Assembly (NCBI GenBank): GCA_035508795.1
Contig: DATJMJ010000002.1
Span: forward strand, 1 to 31,315
Direction: 5' to 3'
DNA from: DATJMJ01 sp035508795
GTDB lineage: Bacteria; Actinomycetota; Acidimicrobiia; Acidimicrobiales; Palsa-688
DNA length: 31,315 nucleotides
In this document: piece after piece, positions 25,726 through 31,315 of the stretch
Position numbering within the stretch: position 1 is the first letter of the stretch
How the letters are laid out: every line of letters starts with the position of its first letter
Notes under the pieces: model-generated
Databases searched by the model: none
Seen by the model: only the letters and a program-made list of their open reading frames with translations
Told to the model about the DNA's origin: nothing
Translations under genes and position numbers: made by a program

Positions 25726-26298
25726 ATGACCGCTGACCAGTGCGACCGGGAGACCTGGGCAACACCGCCGTCTTCGAGCCAGGCCTCCCGCCGGGCGCGC
25801 TTGGAGGTCACCGTCGTGGCTGCCAGCGCCGAACACGCAGAAGGCATGCGTGCCATCTACAACAGGGCGATCGAAAGCACGACCGCGACGTTCGAGATGA
25901 TCCCGAAGTCGCTCTCCGACCAGCTCGAGTGGATCGCCGCCCATTCGGGGGCCTACCCGGCGGTGGTCGCGGTCCAAGGTGGTGGCGGCGTGGTCGGCTT
26001 CGGGGCGCTTTCTGCCTACCGCCCCCGTCCTGCCTACAGCACGAGCGTCGAGAACTCGGTGTACGTCCACCAGGATTTCCAGCGCAGGGGCGTCGGGCGA
26101 TCGATCCTGGACGAGCTCCTCCGCTTGGCGCAGGCGCACGGGTTCCACGCCGTGATCGCCCGGATCGCGGGCGACAACGAGGCTTCGGTGGCCCTCCACG
26201 CCGCCTGCGGTTTCGAACAGATCGGGGTCGAACGCGAAGTGGGCCGGAAGTTTGGCCGCTGGCTGGACGTCGTCTGCATGGAGCGGTTGCTCGGTTAG
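25726..26298 (+). CDS. GNAT-family N-acetyltransferase, PAT/MnaT-like
   Basis: This is a predicted acetyl-CoA-dependent N-acyltransferase of 190 residues. The sequence follows the phosphinothricin/methionine-sulfone acetyltransferase group: IYNRAIESTTATFE near the N-terminus, motif A VYVHQDFQRRGVGRSILDELL with the acetyl-CoA-binding RRGVG loop, and a C-terminal LHAACGFEQIGVEREVGRKFGRWLD. The first 27 residues or so are polar and outside the fold. No SD sequence is seen before the ATG. The gene stands alone on the plus strand, 21 bp ahead of the zinc finger gene. The substrate is probably an amino acid or a xenobiotic amine. Confidence 0.9.
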   Translation: MTADQCDRETWATPPSSSQASRRARLEVTVVAASAEHAEGMRAIYNRAIESTTATFEMIPKSLSDQLEWIAAHSGAYPAVVAVQGGGGVVGFGALSAYRPRPAYSTSVENSVYVHQDFQRRGVGRSILDELLRLAQAHGFHAVIARIAGDNEASVALHAACGFEQIGVEREVGRKFGRWLDVVCMERLLG

Positions 26299-26306
26299 CC
26301 CCGGGC

Positions 26307-26312
26307 TAGGTT
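26307..26312 (+). promoter_or_regulatory. Putative -10 (TAGGTT) for a leaderless zinc finger gene
   Basis: TANNNT ends 6 nt before the GTG start at 26319. AGG within it could instead act as a weak SD at about -9. Confidence 0.3.
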
Positions 26313-26318
26313 TGACAC

Positions 26319-26531
26319 GTGGCTGACCTCTCAGGTGCTGGTCCCGGCTACGAGGTGCTCCTCTCGCAGTTACGACAAGACCTCGACGAGGTAGAAGCCG
26401 CCCTGGCAAGGCTGGAGGACGGCAGCTACGGCCGGTGCGAGGTGTGTGGCGAGGCCTTGACGCCCGACGCGCTCCAGGGATCTCCGACGCTGCGCCGTTG
26501 CCCTCACTGCGCCGGCATCGGTGCACCCTGA
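26319..26531 (+). CDS. Short DksA/TraR-type C4 zinc finger protein
   Basis: This small protein of 70 residues has one predicted helix (about 11-33, YEVLLSQLRQDLDEVEAALARL). A DksA/TraR-type zinc knuckle follows: YGRCEVCGEALTPDAL...RRCPHC (Cys at about 40, 43, 61, 64). It is much shorter than DksA and lacks the long N-terminal coiled coil with the acidic tip, so it resembles TraR-sized proteins that may bind the RNA polymerase secondary channel; that role is inference. The start is a GTG at 26319, 21 bp after the GNAT gene. Confidence 0.85.
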   Translation: MADLSGAGPGYEVLLSQLRQDLDEVEAALARLEDGSYGRCEVCGEALTPDALQGSPTLRRCPHCAGIGAP

Positions 26532-26568
26532 GCCCTGGGGCCTTGCGCCCAAAGCGCCTGGCCGCCTC

Positions 26569-27594
26569 CTAAGCGGCGACTGCGCCTCGCTCGAGCAGCA
26601 CCTCAGCGATCTGCACGGCGTTTAGGGCTGCGCCCTTGCGCAGGTTGTCCCCCGACACCCACATGAGGAGCCCTGTACCGTCCGGCTCTGAGGGGTCCTG
26701 CCGGACACGTCCGACGAGGCAATCGTCGATGCCCGCGCTCATGAGCGGCGTCGGCATGTCGGCAAGGCGCGTTCCCGGCGCGGCCGCGAGCAGCTGGCGG
26801 GCCCGCTCAGCCGTCACCGGCCGCTCGAAGGTCGCGAGGAGGGAGAGGGAATGGCCCGTGAAAACGGGCACGCGGGTGCAGGTCACGGCGACTGCGAGGT
26901 CGGGGATGTGGAGGATCTTGCGGCTTTCGTTGCGGAACTTGTGCTCCTCGTCGGTTTCATCGTCCACGAACTTGCCCGCCACGGGGAGCACGTTGAAGGC
27001 GACCGGGCCAGGGAACACTTCGCTTGGCGGGTACTCGAGCGATGCCCCGTCGAAGGCGAGCGCCGCCGCTTTGTCCCCTACCGCTCGGACCTGGTCGGCG
27101 AGCTCCTCCACGCCCTTGCGCCCCGCACCCGAGATCGCCTGGTAGGTCGAGGCGACGAGCCGGCGCAGGCCGGCCTCGTCGTGGAGCGGCTTGAGCACCG
27201 GCATGCAGACCATGGTCGTGCAGTTGGGGTTGGCGATGATCCCTTTCGGCGCTGCCGCCAGGTCCTCCGGGTTGACCTCGGGGACGACGAGGGGCACGTC
27301 GGGGTCCATGCGCCAGGCCTTGGAGTTGTCGATGACCACGGCACCCGCAGCGGCCACGACCGGGGCCCACTGGCTGGAAGCGGCAGCTCCCATGCTGAAC
27401 AGGGCGATGTCGACCCCTCCGTGGTCCGCCAGCGCGACGTCCTCGACGGCCACGCCGTCGAGCACCTGGCCTGCAGAACGCGCCGAAGCGAACAGCCTGA
27501 GGTGCCCGACCGGGAAGCGGCGCTCCTCGAGGACCCGTCGCATGACACCGCCGACCTGCCCGGTCGCACCGTATATGCCGACCGTCGTGGCCAT
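26569..27594 (-). CDS. asd: Aspartate-semialdehyde dehydrogenase
   Basis: This enzyme converts aspartyl-4-phosphate to aspartate semialdehyde with NADPH, step 2 of the lysine, methionine, threonine and diaminopimelate pathways. It has 341 residues. The NADP motif GATGQVG is at 9-15. The catalytic Cys125 lies in NPNCTT. The Q/G-rich STYQAISGAGRKG segment is at about 149. The substrate/catalytic region ends in TGHSL, with His248 as the expected acid-base residue. The ATG shares one base with the lysC stop (TGATG), so it is translationally coupled to aspartate kinase, the preceding enzyme. Confidence 0.97.
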   Translation of the reverse strand: MATTVGIYGATGQVGGVMRRVLEERRFPVGHLRLFASARSAGQVLDGVAVEDVALADHGGVDIALFSMGAAASSQWAPVVAAAGAVVIDNSKAWRMDPDVPLVVPEVNPEDLAAAPKGIIANPNCTTMVCMPVLKPLHDEAGLRRLVASTYQAISGAGRKGVEELADQVRAVGDKAAALAFDGASLEYPPSEVFPGPVAFNVLPVAGKFVDDETDEEHKFRNESRKILHIPDLAVAVTCTRVPVFTGHSLSLLATFERPVTAERARQLLAAAPGTRLADMPTPLMSAGIDDCLVGRVRQDPSEPDGTGLLMWVSGDNLRKGAALNAVQIAEVLLERGAVAA

Positions 27595-28820
27595 CAGCTC
27601 GCGCCCTCGCTGTCGAGGCCGAAGGCCTTGTGAAGTGCGACAACCGCACGATCAGCCTGCTCAGCCCTGACGACGCAGGTCAGGCGTATCGCCGAGGTGG
27701 AGATCATCTCGATGTTGATCCCTTCGGTGGCGAGGACCTCGAACATCGTGGCGGAAACCCCCGGGTGTGTCCTCATGCCTGCACCGACGATGGAAACGGT
27801 CGCGATGTCGGGGTCGGCATAGGTGGCGCTTGCGCCGATCTCGGCCCCGAGCGCTTCGGTCGCCTGGGCAGCCGCCTCCATGGACTCGTGCGGCACCGTG
27901 AACGAGATATCGGTGATCGAATCGTGCGAGACGTTTTGCTCGATCATGTCGACGTTGATCAGCTGGTCGGCCAACGCCCTGAACAGCCTGGCTGCCACGC
28001 CCGGCCGGTCAGGCACCCCCGCAACCGTCAGCTTGGCCTGCGACTGGTCCGAGACGACTGCGGAAATAATGGGCTGCTCCATCGCGCTGCCTTCCTCTTC
28101 GACCCAGGTCCCGGGCTCCCATGTGAAGCTCGAACGAACGTGGAGGCGCACCCGGTGGGCGCGGGCGAACTCCACCGAACGCATCGCCGGCTTCGGGCAC
28201 CCGGCGGCGTTCATCTCGAGCATCTCCTCGTAACTGACCTTCGCCAGGCGCCTCGCGCCAGGGACTACGCGCGGGTCGGCGCTGAACACGCCCGGCACAT
28301 CCGTGTACAGCTCGCACGCGTCGGCACCCAGGGCCTTGGCAAGAGCTACCGCAGTCGTGTCGGAGCCGCCGCGGCCGAGGAAAGTGACTTCCCGGTCGAC
28401 AGACACCCCCTGCGCCCCGCCGACGACAGGTACACGGCCGGCAGCCAGGGCTGACTCGATGCGCGCCGGGCGCACCTCGACGATCTTGGCCTTGGTGTGC
28501 TCGCAATTGGTCACGATCCCCGCCTGGCTTCCCGTAAAGCTGTCGGCGGGCACTCCGAGGTCGTGCAGCGCCATACAGAGCAACGCCATCGCCTTGCGTT
28601 CCCCGGCGGTGATGAGCATGTCCATCTCGCGGCCGGGCGCCGTCTTGGAGACCTTGGCTGCGATGTCCAAGAGGTCGTCGGTCTCATGGCCCATTGCCGA
28701 CACCACGACCACCGGGTGGTCCCCGCGGCGGTGCGCCCTGGCGACGTAGTCGGCTACGTTTCGCATCCGCTCCGAGTCGGCGACCGAGGTGCCCCCGAAC
28801 TTCTGGACCAGCAAAGCCAC
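27594..28820 (-). CDS. lysC: Aspartate kinase with two ACT domains
   Basis: This enzyme phosphorylates aspartate, the committed and feedback-controlled step of the aspartate pathway. It has 408 residues. The kinase domain starts VQKFGGTSV (about 5-13) and includes ITAGERKAMALL, GRGGSDTTAVALAKALGAD and the YTDVPGVFSADPR segment. Two ACT domains follow (about 259-315 and 340-400: VPDRPGVAARLFRAL and VGAGMRTHPGVSATMF). The GTG start at 28820 has no SD, but a TANNNT hexamer lies 6 nt upstream. An internal in-frame ATG (codon 247) with a strong SD could make a separate beta subunit, as in Corynebacterium. The segment GCPKPAMRSVEFA replaces the more usual GAKVLxxRAVE version of this motif. Confidence 0.97.
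   Translation of the reverse strand: MALLVQKFGGTSVADSERMRNVADYVARAHRRGDHPVVVVSAMGHETDDLLDIAAKVSKTAPGREMDMLITAGERKAMALLCMALHDLGVPADSFTGSQAGIVTNCEHTKAKIVEVRPARIESALAAGRVPVVGGAQGVSVDREVTFLGRGGSDTTAVALAKALGADACELYTDVPGVFSADPRVVPGARRLAKVSYEEMLEMNAAGCPKPAMRSVEFARAHRVRLHVRSSFTWEPGTWVEEEGSAMEQPIISAVVSDQSQAKLTVAGVPDRPGVAARLFRALADQLINVDMIEQNVSHDSITDISFTVPHESMEAAAQATEALGAEIGASATYADPDIATVSIVGAGMRTHPGVSATMFEVLATEGINIEMISTSAIRLTCVVRAEQADRAVVALHKAFGLDSEGAS
28080..28096 (-). promoter_or_regulatory. Internal translation start inside lysC (regulatory beta subunit)
   Basis: AGGAAGG (28090-28096, minus strand) lies 7 nt before an in-frame ATG (28080-28082) that begins MEQPIISAVVSDQSQAKLTV. The product would be 162 residues consisting only of the two ACT domains. 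Class alpha2beta2 aspartate kinases of B. subtilis and C. glutamicum use an internal start at the same place. Confidence 0.7.
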
Positions 28821-28826
28821 GGCGGA

Positions 28827-28832
28827 AGGCTA
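28827..28832 (-). promoter_or_regulatory. Putative -10 (TAGCCT) for leaderless lysC
   Basis: The TANNNT hexamer ends 6 nt before the GTG start; no SD is present. The -35 region is not recognisable. Confidence 0.35.
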
Positions 28833-28981
28833 CCAGCTGGTCCCCCGTGCTCGGCCGGGGACGGGTACCCAGAGCAGCTCCGGCCCACGGTCGCGCAGCC
28901 CTGAGCACCGCTCGGCCTGGCGGGAGCGGCCCGGCCCGATGGGCAGGGCCCCTCGCTCACCACAGGGGGGCCTACATCGGC

Positions 28982-28987
28982 TACGCT
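28982..28987 (+). promoter_or_regulatory. Putative -10 (TACGCT) for a leaderless cyclophilin gene
   Basis: The TANNNT hexamer ends 8 nt before the GTG at 28996; no SD is present. Confidence 0.35.
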
Positions 28988-28995
28988 GCGCCGCC

Positions 28996-29859
28996 GTGCC
29001 GTCAGATAAGCGAGCCCAGCAACGTCACAACCGCAGCATGAAGGAACTGCGCATGCAGCAGGAGCGAAAGCGCCGCAGGCAGCGGTTTTTCGTCGGCGGG
29101 TTTGGCGGGGCCCTGGCCATAATCATCGCCGTTGTCCTGGTCAGTACCTTGACCTCGGGGAGCTCCAAGCCGAAAAAGACAGCCTCGGCCACGACCAGCA
29201 CCGCCGTGACTACTGCCTCGACGACAGCGTCCACGCCTTCCACGACCGCCGCACCGGTGGCGCCCCCCGTTTCGGTGCCGCTCATCCAGGCGCCGGCCAA
29301 GCCCGGGTGCCCCAAGCTCAACGGGACCTCACCCCATTACACGCACTTCAGCTCCGCCCCGCCGATGTGCATCAACCCGGCGAAGGACTACACGGCCAAC
29401 CTCGTGACAGATGCGGGCACCATTACGATCAAGCTGCTCGCCGCCCAAAACCCGGTCACCGTCAACAACTTCGTCTTCTTGTCCCTCTACCACTACTACA
29501 ACGGCACCGCCTTCCACCGGGTCGTCACCGGGTTCGTGGACCAAGGGGGAGACCCGACCGGGACGGGGGAGGGAGGTCCGGGCTACTCGTTCAACGGGGG
29601 CGCACCCAAGTCGGCCAAGGTCTACACGGCCGGCGCTGTGGCCATGGCCAACTCGACCGGCCCGGCGAGCGACGGGAGCCAGTTCTTCATCGTCGTCGGC
29701 CACGGCGGTGCAGGCCTGACCGCCAACTACAGCTATTTCGGCCAGGTGACCGCAGGGATGAGCGTCGTCAACAAGATCAATGCCGACGGGAGCGCCGGAG
29801 AGCAGGGGACGCCCAAGGTCGTGCACAAGATCCTGCGGGTGACGATCACCGAGTCCTGA
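28996..29859 (+). CDS. Membrane-anchored cyclophilin-type peptidyl-prolyl isomerase
   Basis: This is a predicted extracytoplasmic proline isomerase of 287 residues. A basic N-terminus (MPSDKRAQQRHNRS...) with an Arg/Lys-rich helix precedes one TM segment (about 33-53, FFVGGFGGALAIIIAVVLVS). A Ser/Thr/Pro linker (about 55-97) follows, then a cyclophilin domain: NNFVFLSLYHYYNGTAFHRVVTGF, QGGDPTGTGEGGPGYSF and a GSQFFIV strand. The catalytic Arg of FHRV and the Phe/Gln core residues are present. The open frame is longer, but the GTG at 28996 gives the family N-terminus. It probably folds exported proteins at the outer face of the membrane. Confidence 0.93.
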   Translation: MPSDKRAQQRHNRSMKELRMQQERKRRRQRFFVGGFGGALAIIIAVVLVSTLTSGSSKPKKTASATTSTAVTTASTTASTPSTTAAPVAPPVSVPLIQAPAKPGCPKLNGTSPHYTHFSSAPPMCINPAKDYTANLVTDAGTITIKLLAAQNPVTVNNFVFLSLYHYYNGTAFHRVVTGFVDQGGDPTGTGEGGPGYSFNGGAPKSAKVYTAGAVAMANSTGPASDGSQFFIVVGHGGAGLTANYSYFGQVTAGMSVVNKINADGSAGEQGTPKVVHKILRVTITES

Positions 29860-29915
29860 GCAGCCTGGCCCCGAGCCGCCTGGCCCGAGCCGCCTGGCCC
29901 CGAGCCGCCTGGCCC
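29858..29915. repeat. Four 14-15-bp tandem repeats after the cyclophilin gene
   Basis: Units of the form gagccgcctggcccc occur at 29858-29872 (one mismatch, overlapping the stop codon), 29873-29886, 29887-29901 and 29902-29915. They fill the short gap between the convergent cyclophilin and S51 peptidase genes. Confidence 0.85.
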
Positions 29916-29925
29916 TGGGAGGGGG

Positions 29926-30669
29926 CTACTCGGCAGCGTCTTGGCCGAGGGCTTCCAGGCCGGTCCGGCGCCCGTCCAACCAGATCGTCACGTCTCCCTC
30001 ACCGGCGGCCCGCCACCGGCCGTCGCGTTCGCGCAACAAGGCAGTGCGCTCGTCGACTGCCGCCACCCGGAGGCCCGGGGAGGCAAGCTTCACGGTACGG
30101 TGCGTCCTGTCTTCGGGCCAGGTGCTCGCGTGCGGCAATAGCGCCAACTGAGGGAGGAGACCGAGGCCGAGCGTGAGGGCTCCCCCCCGCGGGTCGACCA
30201 TCGTGTCCCCGAAGACCATCGCACCCGCCGACGACCCGGCCAGGACGGCGCCCCCGCGCCACGCCTCGACGAGCGCCTCCCACACGGGCGACGCCTTGAG
30301 CACGGACCGCAGGTGCAGCACCGACCCGCCTGCCAGGTAGATGAAACGTGCGGCCCGAACGGTGCCGGCGTTCGAAGTCTCCTCGGCGTCCGCCCGTCTG
30401 AGCACCATGCACCCTTTGACCGACGCGCCTAACGCAGAAAAATAGGAACTGGCCGTCTCGACGGCGCGCTCGGGGTGCCAGTAGGCAGCCGCAGTAGGGA
30501 GCACGAGGACCTCGCGTGACCCAGCCGCCTCGAGCAACTCGGAATCAAAGCCTTCGCAGCCGGGCGTCCATTCGGCACCTCCGACCAGCGCGAGCACGCC
30601 GGCACGGGCTGCGTGTTGTTCGGACGGGGTAGCCGACGGTGCACCCGGCGGCGCTGCTGGATAGGTCAT
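29926..30669 (-). CDS. Peptidase S51 / cyanophycinase-like protein
   Basis: This 247-residue protein has a class I glutamine-amidotransferase-like fold of the S51 family (dipeptidase E, cyanophycinase). The nucleophile motif AGSSAGAM places the catalytic Ser at 147. Supporting segments are VLALVGGAEW (about 25-34), EVLVLPTAAAYW (53-64) and YLAGGSVLHL (111-120). The true start is the ATG at 30669; the frame extends further upstream but is low-complexity there. No SD is present, but TACTGT lies 8 nt before the ATG. The enzyme may cleave Asp-X dipeptides or isopeptides; the substrate is not determinable here. It is convergent with the cyclophilin gene. Confidence 0.85.
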   Translation of the reverse strand: MTYPAAPPGAPSATPSEQHAARAGVLALVGGAEWTPGCEGFDSELLEAAGSREVLVLPTAAAYWHPERAVETASSYFSALGASVKGCMVLRRADAEETSNAGTVRAARFIYLAGGSVLHLRSVLKASPVWEALVEAWRGGAVLAGSSAGAMVFGDTMVDPRGGALTLGLGLLPQLALLPHASTWPEDRTHRTVKLASPGLRVAAVDERTALLRERDGRWRAAGEGDVTIWLDGRRTGLEALGQDAAE

Positions 30670-30677
30670 TGACGCCG

Positions 30678-30683
30678 ACAGTA
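30678..30683 (-). promoter_or_regulatory. Putative -10 (TACTGT) for a leaderless S51 peptidase gene
   Basis: The TANNNT hexamer ends 8 nt before the ATG at 30669; no SD is present. Confidence 0.35.
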
Positions 30684-30743
30684 TTGCACCAGGCCGGCCG
30701 AGCCCGCTCCCGGCGTTCCAACCCCCGAGGTCTCGCTGAAAAT

Positions 30744-30824
30744 GCCTCCGGGGCCTCGGGGCGGCGGTGAACGGAGGCCTTTTGGCCGCCTCCGGGGCCT
30801 CCGGGCCTCCCGGGCCTCCGGGGC
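30744..30824. repeat. GC-rich CCTCCGGGG repeat cluster with hairpin
   Basis: The motif gcctccggggcct occurs at 30744-30756 and 30788-30800. The second copy continues as about four near-tandem 9-bp units (CCTCCGGGG variants) to 30824. Between them, GGAGGC...GCCTCC around GGCCTTTTGGCC can form a hairpin (30773-30793). It lies between the divergent S51 and bldC genes. Confidence 0.7.
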
Positions 30825-30842
30825 TGCAAGTCCTCTCAGATT

Positions 30843-30854
30843 GCCTAGTTAGGC
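30843..30854. promoter_or_regulatory. Small palindrome upstream of bldC
   Basis: GCCTA-GT-TAGGC, a 5-bp inverted repeat, lies about 95 bp upstream of the bldC start, next to TTGCCT. It could be an operator or promoter part; no convincing -10 is seen. Weak call. Confidence 0.25.
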
Positions 30855-30948
30855 CACTCGCCCCAAATGACCCCATCAGGCCATGGCGGCCCTTTACAAC
30901 CGGCTCGTACCGTTGATGGAGTTTCGGACACTTAGGAGGCGAACCGAG

Positions 30949-31146
30949 ATGGCGGAAGAGCGACAACAAGCTGATTCACTTTTGACCCCAGCCGAGGTTG
31001 CCCAGCTGTTCCGGGTCAACCCCAAGACCGTCACCCGCTGGGCCAGAGCTGGGAAGATCACGGCCATCCGTACCCTTGGCGGGCACCGGAGGTTCCGGGC
31101 CGCGGAGATCCGCCGCTGCCTCGACCAGATGGAACTCGAGCGCTAG
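30949..31146 (+). CDS. bldC: BldC-type MerR-like DNA-binding protein
   Basis: This small transcription factor has 65 residues and is essentially one winged HTH domain: LLTPAEVAQLFRVNPKTVTRWARAGKITAIRTLGGHRRF. This is very close to Streptomyces BldC (as recalled: LLTPAEVATMFRVDPKTVTRWAKAGKLTSIRTLGGHRRY). The chosen ATG at 30949 has AGGAGG 9 nt upstream; the frame is open further back. BldC binds DNA as head-to-tail oligomers on direct repeats and controls the timing of development in Streptomyces. Its role in a non-sporulating relative is not known from sequence. Confidence 0.9.
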   Translation: MAEERQQADSLLTPAEVAQLFRVNPKTVTRWARAGKITAIRTLGGHRRFRAAEIRRCLDQMELER

Positions 31147-31176
31147 CGCGCCCTCGTCCCATGCAGTCTCACTGGG

Positions 31177-31249
31177 TGGTCGGAGCCGGCGTCGATCCGG
31201 CGACCTCGCACTTTTCAGGCGCGCGCTCTACCAACTGAGCTATCCGACC
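31177..31249 (-). tRNA. tRNA-Phe (GAA)
   Basis: The minus-strand cloverleaf has acceptor GGTCGGA/TCCGACC, D-arm GCTC...GAGC, anticodon stem CGCGC/GTGCG (one G-U) with loop CTGAAAA (anticodon GAA), and T-stem GCCGG/CCGGC. The discriminator is A. The T-loop reads ATCGACG, so position 54 is A instead of the near-universal T. CCA is not encoded. Confidence 0.95.
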
Positions 31250-31250
31250 G

Positions 31251-31315
31251 CGGACCTGACGGGATTTGAACCCGCGGCCTCCGGCTTGACAGGCCGGCGT
31301 GCACTCCAGGCTGCA
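31251..31315 (-). tRNA. tRNA-Asp (GTC), 5' end beyond the window
   Basis: The visible part on the minus strand includes most of the D-arm (TGCAGCCTGGAGTGCA), the anticodon stem CCGGC/GCCGG with loop CTGTCAA (anticodon GTC), T-arm GCGGG/CCCGT with loop TTCAAAT, and the 3' acceptor CAGGTCC with discriminator G. About 10 bases at the 5' end are missing. Only one base separates it from tRNA-Phe. Confidence 0.93.

Overview
The window is high-GC actinobacterial DNA, probably from the class Acidimicrobiia or a close relative; this assignment is inference. The support is the linked ribosomal/RNA polymerase gene order, a near-canonical BldC, an actinobacterial-type coiled-coil insertion in the beta' subunit, frequent GTG/TTG starts, and secreted 42-residue GYW repeats that I associate with acidimicrobial genomes. 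From about 2 to 25.3 kb every gene lies on the minus strand, so transcription runs from high to low coordinates.

Translation/transcription core, in the direction of transcription: tRNA-Thr, tRNA-Met, rpmG, ECF sigma factor, zinc-type anti-sigma factor, tRNA-Trp, secE, nusG, rplK, rplA, rplJ, rplL, then a good promoter and rpoB-rpoC. After an interruption it resumes with rpsL, rpsG, fusA and the 5' part of tuf at the window edge. Two things are inserted into the classical order. A sigma/anti-sigma pair sits between rpmG and tRNA-Trp/secE. An 8.4-kb block of cell-envelope genes sits between rpoC and rpsL, which are normally adjacent.

The envelope block (about 3.95-11.94 kb) holds a tightly coupled operon: a giant HlyD/MacA-like adaptor, a MacB-like ATPase, a MacB-like permease, and a duplicated DUF5666-like lipoprotein. 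It is followed by a secreted protein with three Ig-like modules and six 42-residue propeller-type repeats. The adaptor is the most striking object in the window. Its two predicted helical arms each contain exactly nine 18-residue repeats, and they are joined by a Gly/Ser tip bracketed by two cysteines. Its Gly-rich C-terminus carries an ARFFGGGG motif that recurs in the lipoprotein encoded downstream. I read this as a candidate undescribed envelope machine, perhaps long enough to cross a thick cell wall.

Beyond 25.7 kb lie smaller units: a GNAT acetyltransferase and a short DksA/TraR-type zinc finger protein (plus strand), the lysC-asd pair for aspartate-family amino acids (minus), a membrane-anchored cyclophilin (plus), an S51/cyanophycinase-like peptidase (minus), bldC (plus), and tRNA-Phe and a partial tRNA-Asp (minus). 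Five of these genes lack a Shine-Dalgarno sequence and instead have a TANNNT hexamer 6-8 nt before the start codon, which suggests leaderless mRNAs.

No CRISPR array, insertion sequence, rRNA gene or origin was seen.
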